Below are positions 46,020-53,094 of a stretch of 64,000 nucleotides of DNA, piece by piece. The notes beneath the pieces are model-generated. The model was given only the letters and a program-made list of their open reading frames with translations. It had not been told where the DNA came from and ran no database searches. Position numbers and translations under genes: made by a program. How positions within the stretch are numbered: the stretch's first letter is position 1; every line of letters starts with the position of its first letter. This DNA is from Saprospiraceae bacterium (lineage in GTDB: Bacteria; Bacteroidota; Bacteroidia; Chitinophagales; Saprospiraceae), in the NCBI GenBank assembly GCA_016717655.1, contig JADKFC010000004.1, forward strand, positions 124,001 to 188,000, read 5' to 3'.

Positions 46020-46823
46020 TTAATCCTCCAACATTTTTAGCTCTGCAGCCGTATAGGTTTTTTGCGGCCTAAATTCTTTTAATCTTCGTTTTAGGTCATC
46101 ATCACCCTTTGCTGTATATTCAACTACCTTTCCATTTTGGATGTACTTAATTATCATGGAATCATCATCAGTGTAGTCTATTTCACCAATTAACTTTAGG
46201 CTATCTCTCACTATTCTTAGATATTGTGTAGATACGCTCCCGGTATAGGTTTCTCCTTCAATGCAATCCAGCTTTTTATTATACTCAATATTGGGATAAT
46301 CTTCTGAATTTACAATAGAAATGAGTACATCGTTTTCCACATTATATACAAATAATCTCTGGACCTCATTGCCACCTCGTGCTGCATCTCGAGATCTATA
46401 GGTTATATCGTTGTAGCCATCATTATTAAAGTCCTTAATGATTGGAGTTAAGCCATCCATCGAACTTCCTTCATAATAATACATATCTGATAGCAGCCAT
46501 CTTCCTGCTGTTTTTCCTATTGTCTCTTTTACATAGAATTTGATAATCACAAAGTGGTCGTTATACACTCTATGAAGGATCAACTCCACTTTACTCTTGC
46601 CTTTATTGCCTATGTTGGTACTGTCCATAAAAAACTCTATTCTCTCTGTAGATGGGTATGTACTATCTTCATTAACACTTGACTTCTCGTATGCTTCTGT
46701 TGTACTTCCACCATTGTCCTTGTGATTAGTTGCTTTACTTTCATCTTGCTTACATGCATACAAAAAGAGTAGTAAGCTCATGGCTAAGAAAATTATATTC
46801 CATTTTTTAGAGCTTGGTATCAT
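46020..46823 (-). CDS. Lipoprotein with FG-GAP-like segment, 267 aa
   Basis: Lipoprotein signal (IIFLAMSLLLFLYAC, then KQDES). A Ser/Asn/Asp-rich linker leads to a beta-rich domain. DFNNDGYNDITYRSRD near residue 140 is the calcium-loop signature of FG-GAP/VCBS-like repeats; only one clear copy is present. The end is helical (LKRRLKEFRPQKTYTAAEL). No specific family. It is flanked on both sides by the dispersed repeat. Likely surface or periplasmic; function unknown. Confidence 0.7.
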   Translation of the reverse strand: MIPSSKKWNIIFLAMSLLLFLYACKQDESKATNHKDNGGSTTEAYEKSSVNEDSTYPSTERIEFFMDSTNIGNKGKSKVELILHRVYNDHFVIIKFYVKETIGKTAGRWLLSDMYYYEGSSMDGLTPIIKDFNNDGYNDITYRSRDAARGGNEVQRLFVYNVENDVLISIVNSEDYPNIEYNKKLDCIEGETYTGSVSTQYLRIVRDSLKLIGEIDYTDDDSMIIKYIQNGKVVEYTAKGDDDLKRRLKEFRPQKTYTAAELKMLED

Positions 46824-46861
46824 TTCCTATTATCTTTATTTTATTTAATTACTTAGACTTC

Positions 46862-46960
46862 AAATTACAAAACTCAACCCGCTTTTGCAGGATTTTAAAA
46901 ATATCGGATCAGCAAATACACTTGTCCCCCCAATGATTTTATACTTGCGCAGTACATCAA
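46862..46960. repeat. Dispersed intergenic repeat, short copy
   Basis: CAACCCGCTTTTGCAGG and GATTTTAAAAATATCGGATC match the long copies, followed by CCCCCCAATGATTTTATACT, which matches CCCCAATGATCTGATACTTG at 47635-47655. A partial copy between two secreted-protein genes. Confidence 0.5.
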
Positions 46961-46981
46961 TCAGGTTATGGTTTTTTAATA

Positions 46982-47560
46982 TCATGGCAACGACATATAT
47001 TGGTCTTTAAACATACCGAGTGGAACATAAACAGATTTGTGGCTTTTATCCGGGTAAATGAACAAAAATAAAACCCTATCAAAATCTAAAAATTTTTGGA
47101 AGATGTCTGTTTTTTCATTTGTTTTTTCGTCTGTCACATAGCCATCGTAAATTCGTGCAATACAGACTTCGTCATTGCAGGTTGCAAAATTTATTCTCTT
47201 TGGATTATCTTTTTGCAATTCCATCTGTATTTCACCGGCTTCAGAAATTTCTGTAGTGGCAAAAGTTATAAAAATTCCATTACTTCTAACAATATTGTTT
47301 GGAATAATCACAGAAATAAATTCAGGCCTTTTCTCCGCCTTGTTTTTTCCAACAGTTATAGATAGGTACTCATCTTTGTCCTGGTTATCTCTCCTGAAAG
47401 AGACTTCGGTAAGCATTAAAGTCCTTTTGTCTGATGTTTCGATTTCCCATGAAAAAGCTTTGATCGCTTCGTCTATGATGGCGTTTATGCTGTCCTGATT
47501 CTGTGAATAGGTGGTAGCAGATAGTAGGAGAAAAATAATAATTAAAAGATTGTTTTTCAT
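46982..47560 (-). CDS. Secreted protein of unknown function, 192 aa
   Basis: Signal peptide (LLIIIFLLLSATTYSQ). The mature part is alpha/beta: a first helix (DSINAIIDEAIKAFSWEIE), then strands (RTLMLTEVSFRR, YLSITVGKNK, FISVIIPNNIV, IFITFATTE), a Cys pair near residue 130 (NDEVC) and an end rich in Phe and Asp (FQKFLDFDRVLFLFIYPD). No family recognised. It is one of two small genes directly downstream of the RHS toxin tip on the same strand, so an immunity role is possible but not shown. Confidence 0.7.
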   Translation of the reverse strand: MKNNLLIIIFLLLSATTYSQNQDSINAIIDEAIKAFSWEIETSDKRTLMLTEVSFRRDNQDKDEYLSITVGKNKAEKRPEFISVIIPNNIVRSNGIFITFATTEISEAGEIQMELQKDNPKRINFATCNDEVCIARIYDGYVTDEKTNEKTDIFQKFLDFDRVLFLFIYPDKSHKSVYVPLGMFKDQYMSLP

Positions 47561-47699
47561 TTTTTATTTGATTTTATAGGTGATATATAATATTTTGCCT
47601 TCAGAAACTAACAATAATATCGAAACTAGTCACTGCCCCAATGATCTGATACTTGCTCCCTACATCAATACGCTTCTTGTGTATTGTGTCTATTTTAAT

Positions 47700-47786
47700 T
47701 TTCATTTATTTTCTACATTTTCAACTCATCAAATTACAAATTTTAAAAATATAGGATCGTAGATACAATCTGCGACCATCAGGTTT
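47700..47786. repeat. Dispersed intergenic repeat, copy 3
   Basis: Contains CATCAAATTACAAATTTTAA, ATATAGGATCGTAGATACAA and the end block ATACAATCTGCGACCATCAG shared with 45750-46003. Confidence 0.6.
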
Positions 47787-47791
47787 TTAAA

Positions 47792-47989
47792 TCAATCGCC
47801 TTCTGTGTCCCCGCCATCACTATGCCCACTGCCATCATCCCAGTTATCAAAGTTTCCGGACCTCCTGTAAAAAGTGCCATTTCCCTTCTTTATCGTAAAG
47901 TCCTTACTTGGATCGTAGTTAAAAACAATAAGTATTACAAAGACCAAGACGAATAACAATATTAGAGTTAAACCCAAATCATTTCCCAC
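47792..47989 (-). CDS. Small single-TM protein, 65 aa
   Basis: One membrane helix near the N-terminus (LTLILLFVLVFVILIVF) is followed by a basic stretch (SKDFTIKKGNGTFYRRSG) and a strongly acidic Gly/Asp tail (DNWDDGSGHSDGGDTEGD). It is first downstream of the RHS gene tip on the same strand, about 320 nt away across repeat DNA. It could be a toxin-immunity or lysis-type small protein, but there is no direct evidence. Confidence 0.45.
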   Translation of the reverse strand: MGNDLGLTLILLFVLVFVILIVFNYDPSKDFTIKKGNGTFYRRSGNFDNWDDGSGHSDGGDTEGD

Positions 47990-48062
47990 GTTTTAGATAT
48001 TTTTTATTTTCGTTAATATTTGCTTTTATTTTACTATTCATTACTTAACTTTTTTTGTTTTG

Positions 48063-48300
48063 AACACGATCCGCCAAAGTTGGACAGGTTTTTAAGATTT
48101 TAAGAATAACACGATTAATGAATCCACACAAATAAAATCTTGACCATCCCTCTATCTTTCAAAAAACTTATCCCGCCTTAGCAGGATGCTATTCTTACAC
48201 TTTTGCCATACTTCATCTATTTTGTATGTTTTTCAACTCATCAAATTACAAATTTTATAAATATCGGGTCAAAGATACAATATGCGAACATCGGGGTTAA
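48063..48300. repeat. Dispersed intergenic repeat, long copy 2
   Basis: Blocks ACACGATCCGCCAAAG, GATTTTAAGAATAACACGAT, CCCGCCTTAGCAGGA, CATCAAATTACAAATTTTAT and AGATACAATATGCGAACATC in the same order as in 45750-46003. It fills the gap between the RHS tip and the 65-aa gene. Confidence 0.6.
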
Positions 48301-48308
48301 CATATCTT

Positions 48309-48506
48309 TTAGTCATTGTATGGCTTCGTCTTTCTTGTATGGTTAGGTGGTTCTACATTTGAGTTATAATTCTTAATTTCACTATTTGAATCTATTGTAA
48401 TTATTTTATTTTGATTAATATTAAGATGCTTTGCAACATTAGAAATGATTTCAAATAATCCTTTAAGTTGAGAAAAATTTGTTATACCACCTTTTCCTGT
48501 TCCCAA
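48309..48506 (-). CDS. RHS gene part 7: end of the metalloprotease tip
   Basis: Open from a codon near 48540 upstream of the listed start and ending at the stop 48309-48311. The frame upstream reads EIYSVPDDDYKDDILGTGKG, in which DDILG sits where metzincins have the Met-turn (often DIMG), then GITNFSQLKGLFEIISNVAK, a final helix, and a polar tail (NVEPPNHTRKTKPYND). It continues the tip domain after one or two frame changes near 48555-48583. On its own it is not a gene. Confidence 0.6.
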   Translation of the reverse strand: MGTGKGGITNFSQLKGLFEIISNVAKHLNINQNKIITIDSNSEIKNYNSNVEPPNHTRKTKPYND

Positions 48507-48571
48507 AATATCATCTTTATAGTCATCATCCGGAACTGAATAAATTTCTATTACCTTTTATATTTTTAAAC

Positions 48572-50446
48572 TCAAAATCTTTTATAACGATCAATAAGAC
48601 CTAACAAGTGAAGAAACTCATGTGGAATTGTATTTCCATTTTCATCTTCAGTAGCTTTATTTGTTAAGAACATTTTATTTCCTGGACTGGTGGTAACAGT
48701 TACTTTATTATTCTCACTTTGTTCTCCTGATGTTTTAGAAAAAGGAGCTTCAGATCTGTCTTCTTGAAAGTTGAGAATAGCTTCATTGTCTCCTGGGTTC
48801 GGATTTGATTTCTCTTCTTTTCGTTTTATACTTATATTGAAGATCACGACTATTTGAATTCCTTGTTCTTCTCCATTTATTGTTTTACTATTTAAATGGC
48901 TATTAAGTTGAGCTTGCATTGTTTCTAAAACATTATCTGTAACAGAATTCTCTACCCAAATAGTGGATACAATTTCAACTTGAACCGTTTTATCTGAAAT
49001 TTTAGTTATTGTTAATGTTCCGTTTTTGCCATCAGGATCAGAATATTTTAAAGGACTATTAAAAGAATAGTTATATGGGCTTAATGATGTATAACTCATA
49101 AAATATGGATCTTTTGATAACCATCTGCCTAGTCTTGGATCAAAAACCCTCGCCTCATAAAAGTAACTAATTCCAACTCCTTTTACTTCATCATCCTTCT
49201 CTTGCCCATTAAATCCATGTCTAAATTTTTCACTTGAATAATTCCTATTAGGCATTGGACTACCAAACGGATAATAATCCTGTGCCGTGATCACATGCGC
49301 AAACAAGCCCGTCTCTGTGGTAAATGCTTTTCTGATCAACTTCCGGTCGCTTACGGTAGCCAGTACATTGCCGAGATGGTTGGTGAGTTCGTATTGTTTT
49401 CTGCCGCGGTAGTATTGCAACTTCAGGGGTTTTGGTGCTTTGTACAATCGGGCAGACCCGGCTCCACCTGTGCCGCTGCCACCCGGCCCTGTATCCGGCT
49501 CTGACTCTGTCAGCAACGGATCGGTGAGCCAGGGTTTGAACTCTCCCAGGCGGGCGGAACCATAAAGGGTCCAGGAATGTACCTCCCATGACCTGGTAGT
49601 TACAGGTCCTGTGGGGCCGACCGTCGTTACCGGAATTCCCGTATTGCCATAATGGGCCATGGGATTGCCGCTGGCATCCCGTACATACCAGGTGAGGGTA
49701 TCGTTGTGGCTTTTCATGATGCGGTTGCCCAGGGCATCGTAGCGGAAAGTGATGATGGTGCCATTGTCTTTGGTGATCTTACGCACCTTACCGCTGAGAT
49801 TCCACTCGATGGTGAGCCCTTCGGCTTTGTCCCGGATGAGATTGCCGTTGCGGTCGTAATGGTAGTTGTTGGCGGCCTGATCGTCTATGTCTGTGGCGTA
49901 GTTGGATGCAGACACTACGTCACCCACATGGGTGAGCCGGTTGTTGCCTTCGGCATAGTGGTAGGTGAGATTGTCCATATCCAGGTTGACAGCCTGGGCA
50001 CCTTTTCTGTCCAAGGTCTTGATATTGCCATTTGCATCATAGCTGTACCGGGTCTCATAGTCGTTTTGAACGGTGGCCGGCGCCCAGTCATTGTTGGCCA
50101 TGCCGCTGTAGTAGTCCATGCCTTTGATGCGGTGGAGCTGGTCGTACCTATAATTGTATCCTGCCGGTGAGCCGGCTTGCATAAATGGCCTTATGGCCGT
50201 GACCATGGCCCTGATGTTGCCATTGTACAGGTTTTCTTTTGGCTTAAAAGCATAACTTCCGCCCATATTTCCTTCAAATTTTTCAAGCGGACCAGATTGT
50301 GCTATGTTTTGATAATCGCCATCAAAATAGTTGAGAACATAACCGGTCACATCCTGGCCGAAATATTTGTGTTCGCTGGCTTTCACTCCGTCGTGGCCCA
50401 TGTCTGTATGGGTGCGGGCGATGCACTGTTGACCCCCTTGATCCAT
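48572..50446 (-). CDS. RHS gene part 6: YD repeats, RHS core and start of the metzincin-like tip
   Basis: The frame is genuine from about 50410 to 48580. It has YD repeats (YRYDQLHRIKGMDYYSG, YHYDRNGNLIRDKAEG, FRYDALGNRIMKSHND), the plug region (LTNHLGNVLATVSDRK) and the RHS core (GFNGQEKDDE, YEARVFDPRLGRWLSKDP, SPYNYSFNSPLKYSDPDGK). After the core the tip begins with NGTLTITKISDKTVQVEIV and ends with NTIPHEFLHLLGLIDRY, a HExxHxxGLxD zinc site of the metzincin type. The tip is AT-rich and the repeat part GC-rich. The predicted tip activity is protein cleavage. The frame ends early (KRF) by an indel. Confidence 0.85.
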   Translation of the reverse strand: MDQGGQQCIARTHTDMGHDGVKASEHKYFGQDVTGYVLNYFDGDYQNIAQSGPLEKFEGNMGGSYAFKPKENLYNGNIRAMVTAIRPFMQAGSPAGYNYRYDQLHRIKGMDYYSGMANNDWAPATVQNDYETRYSYDANGNIKTLDRKGAQAVNLDMDNLTYHYAEGNNRLTHVGDVVSASNYATDIDDQAANNYHYDRNGNLIRDKAEGLTIEWNLSGKVRKITKDNGTIITFRYDALGNRIMKSHNDTLTWYVRDASGNPMAHYGNTGIPVTTVGPTGPVTTRSWEVHSWTLYGSARLGEFKPWLTDPLLTESEPDTGPGGSGTGGAGSARLYKAPKPLKLQYYRGRKQYELTNHLGNVLATVSDRKLIRKAFTTETGLFAHVITAQDYYPFGSPMPNRNYSSEKFRHGFNGQEKDDEVKGVGISYFYEARVFDPRLGRWLSKDPYFMSYTSLSPYNYSFNSPLKYSDPDGKNGTLTITKISDKTVQVEIVSTIWVENSVTDNVLETMQAQLNSHLNSKTINGEEQGIQIVVIFNISIKRKEEKSNPNPGDNEAILNFQEDRSEAPFSKTSGEQSENNKVTVTTSPGNKMFLTNKATEDENGNTIPHEFLHLLGLIDRYKRF

Positions 50447-51678
50447 CCCTGCAGCGTGTAGGCATAGTCGATGCCCTGGATCTCGTCTTCGCCGATCTCT
50501 GTCCGGGCAAGTGGCCCGTGCGGATAGTATTGGTAATGGGCATCTTCATCCCAGTGGATGCCATTGGCTGAGGTACGGGCTATGATGAGGCGATTATCAG
50601 CATCGTACTGGTACTTGCGGATAAACTGGTCAGCCTTATTCCTTTGATAAAAAACGGTATTGACCTTGCCACTGATGAGGTCGTAGTCGTATTCCATCAG
50701 CTTAGCCGGCGTATTATTGCCATCCTGAATGACTGCTTCCACATTGCCGTGGATGTCGTAGCTGTAGTGGGTGATGTATTCCGGTTTTTTCAGTGTAAGA
50801 TGCTGTTTCGTATCATATACTGCCGCCGCACTGACCCTGCCTCTCAGATGTTTGAGTTCCGTCAATGGAAATCCGGGAGGCAGACTTCCTCCGTAGAAAT
50901 CCTCATCGTAGGTCGTGGAGGTGATCTGGGATTTGGCTCCGGTTAAGAAACTTATCCAATACGAATTTGAATTGGTATTCACCGGAGATTCAAAAACTGT
51001 CCCGGTATAAATCATGGCACCAACTTCCCTGATACGCCCCAATCCATCATAGATGGTATAACTATATTCATTCCTGGTTCTTTGCTCCGGGCTCTGGGAG
51101 CAGATGAGCCTGCCGAGATGGTCGTACCAGAATCTGGTATCTTCTTTGACAAAACTGGATGTGGCTGTAATGTAGTATCCCTGGTCAGGTATCTTTTGGG
51201 TGGTGATCTGATTGAGCGAATTAAAGGTATAGTTGCTCGTCCATTGGGATAGTATGCCATTGACCACGGGCACGGCATTGGGTGTAACATGGGTCCTGTT
51301 GTTTTCCCTGAAGACAGCCATGGCATCCATCTCAGTGGCATCCAGACCTTCCACCCCATTGGGCGGTATGGTTTGTACCAGATTGTTGCTTTGGTCGTAA
51401 TAATACAGGGTAAAATGGTGCTGTGCAAAGCCGGATTCATCTCTCATTGCCTCTGTGGCCTGCAGGCATTTCATATTGTACGCATGCAGGAAGGCGATAG
51501 AGACACTATCCACAAAGGCTTCGTACAACATGTAGGCATTGGCAGCGGCGACGTTGTAGAGATGCTCAGCACAAGGGTTGGGTATGGAGTCCGGCTCGAT
51601 GGTAGCCAAAAACGATGTATCGCACCAATGATCTGTACAAGGTGGGGAGATGAGTGTATCGAGAAGTGTTCCGCGCAA
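50383..51678 (-). CDS. RHS gene part 5: YD-repeat shell
   Basis: The frame is genuine from about 51745 (NPRTNPFDPLCDDC) to about 50410. It carries FTLYYYDQSNNLVQTIPPNG, a first repeat (FWYDHLGRLICSQSPEQR), IYDGLGRIREVGAM, THYSYDIHGNVEAVIQDG, MEYDYDLISGKVNTVFYQRN and YQYDADNRLIIARTSANG, the standard pattern of an RHS shell, then YAYTLQGWIKGVN, usual just before the core section. It ends on an indel in the CCC at 50410-50412; the last residues after GVNSA are out of frame. Confidence 0.8.
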   Translation of the reverse strand: MRGTLLDTLISPPCTDHWCDTSFLATIEPDSIPNPCAEHLYNVAAANAYMLYEAFVDSVSIAFLHAYNMKCLQATEAMRDESGFAQHHFTLYYYDQSNNLVQTIPPNGVEGLDATEMDAMAVFRENNRTHVTPNAVPVVNGILSQWTSNYTFNSLNQITTQKIPDQGYYITATSSFVKEDTRFWYDHLGRLICSQSPEQRTRNEYSYTIYDGLGRIREVGAMIYTGTVFESPVNTNSNSYWISFLTGAKSQITSTTYDEDFYGGSLPPGFPLTELKHLRGRVSAAAVYDTKQHLTLKKPEYITHYSYDIHGNVEAVIQDGNNTPAKLMEYDYDLISGKVNTVFYQRNKADQFIRKYQYDADNRLIIARTSANGIHWDEDAHYQYYPHGPLARTEIGEDEIQGIDYAYTLQGWIKGVNSASPAPIQTWATTE

Positions 51679-52019
51679 GTCAAGTGTGATGCAATCATCG
51701 CATAGCGGATCAAATGGGTTTGTCCTGGGGTTTGGGTAAGGATGGAAAAGGAATAGAATGTGGTGGTGTAATACCTCCGGAAGGTGAAATTTCCCTTAAC
51801 TACGGGTAGATCTGACTTTGTTTTTGTTTTAGATGGCACAGGCAATTGAACTACCTTTCCATCTCTTTCCTTCTTACAGCATCTTCCCACCATCAGACAT
51901 CCGTTGGTGCTGCCGGTCACCGTGGCCGATGTGCTATCCGCAAAATGAACGGTTATGGTAAAATCATCGGTATATCCATTGGCGTCAGGATCGGAATAGA
52001 CCGGAGTTATATCTGCCAA
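51471..52019 (-). CDS. RHS gene part 4: short middle segment
   Basis: Only about the first 90 residues (52019 to about 51750) belong to the gene: ADITPVYSDPDANGYTDDFT, ITVHFADSTSATVTGS, CCKKERDGKVVQLPVP, FTFRRYYTTTFYSF. After the indel at 51746-51749 the true frame moves to part 5; the remaining residues are a shadow. It carries a Cys group (NGCLMVGRCC) like those of parts 2 and 3. Confidence 0.55.
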   Translation of the reverse strand: MADITPVYSDPDANGYTDDFTITVHFADSTSATVTGSTNGCLMVGRCCKKERDGKVVQLPVPSKTKTKSDLPVVKGNFTFRRYYTTTFYSFSILTQTPGQTHLIRYAMIASHLTCAEHFSIHSSPHLVQIIGAIHRFWLPSSRTPYPTLVLSISTTSPLPMPTCCTKPLWIVSLSPSCMRTI

Positions 52020-52026
52020 ATAGCTT

Positions 52027-53094
52027 TTAGGTAAGGCCGCCGAAGGTGCTTACTGTATGCCCCCATTTGCATGGTGATCCGCAGGCATTTCTTCCATTTG
52101 TAATAGTTACCGTTGTGTTATTGGTTTCGCTGGTGAATGGTGCCTGTTGGATGCTATCCCAGCCCATTACCTGGAAACTGTCCAGCAGAGATCCGGTAAT
52201 GGATAGATCGCTGTAAGGCGTATTCTGAACAAGGGGATTGAAGATACTATCCTGATGATTTTGTCCATAATTCAGTTGGTTGATAAAGGTCTGCAGTTCG
52301 GGCAATACGCCTAAGGCCTCGCAATGCTCATTAAGGGGCACAGCTTCCTTGCAGGAAAAGACACAGGGTCCTGTAAAAGTAAATGAATGCGTAGTGGGAT
52401 TTCCGTTAAAATCATAATACTCGACCTCAAGGGTTATACCGGCCGGGCTTGAAGGACTTATGTCAGTACAGTTTATATTGCCTATGGAATCTATTTTGAA
52501 TAATTCCTGCAATGATAAATGGGTGTAGATGGTGCAGGCATCACCGGCTGGTAAAGTGCCAAATTTTATGAACACATGATTATGAAAGTCCAATCCAAAA
52601 ATCAAATCGTCTCCACTCATTCCGGGCATATTTATAGCCTGGAATGCCAAAAAGAGATTGGACAAAGGAATGGACAGCAAAGAAAGTTCGGCTGCATACC
52701 CAGTCGAAGATGGCGGTGTTTGGGACATTTTATCGGCGATCTCATCCATCAGGATCAGATTAAAAAATCGCCCCAGTTCTTGATTGCAATCACAGGTGTC
52801 GCAAGGATAATCAGGAATCGAAGGCAATACATGCTCATGAATTTCCGCAACGGGTGTATCCCAGAAATCGACATCCATATTGGGCATGATGTCATAGTGG
52901 GAAGGGAAAACTTTGATCTTATCTTTAAAATACATATAGAATGTATTTCGGCAAGGCTCATCTGCATTGTAAAACTGTCCATCATAGTCGTATATAGGCG
53001 GGTTTCCACCGCTAGCGGGAATTAACAATTCTTTGGTTGAAAGCCATTGATGTAAGGATTGAATGATTCCTGCCCGATGCACTCGTTGTAACAA
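52027..53094 (-). CDS. RHS gene part 3: Cys-rich middle region
   Basis: The frame is genuine from about 53034 (KELLIPASGGNPPIYDYDGQ) to 52035. It is rich in paired cysteines (YPCDTCDCNQEL, ACGSPCKWG) and aromatic strands; no named domain recognised. Such regions sit between the N-terminal part and the YD repeats in many large Bacteroidota RHS proteins. It ends by an extra base in GG near 52035. Confidence 0.7.
   Translation of the reverse strand: MLQRVHRAGIIQSLHQWLSTKELLIPASGGNPPIYDYDGQFYNADEPCRNTFYMYFKDKIKVFPSHYDIMPNMDVDFWDTPVAEIHEHVLPSIPDYPCDTCDCNQELGRFFNLILMDEIADKMSQTPPSSTGYAAELSLLSIPLSNLFLAFQAINMPGMSGDDLIFGLDFHNHVFIKFGTLPAGDACTIYTHLSLQELFKIDSIGNINCTDISPSSPAGITLEVEYYDFNGNPTTHSFTFTGPCVFSCKEAVPLNEHCEALGVLPELQTFINQLNYGQNHQDSIFNPLVQNTPYSDLSITGSLLDSFQVMGWDSIQQAPFTSETNNTTVTITNGRNACGSPCKWGHTVSTFGGLT

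Noticed and set aside
49652..50170. Plus-strand frame of 172 codons opposite the RHS gene
   Set aside because: Antisense shadow of the YD repeats; Val/Ile-rich without domain features.
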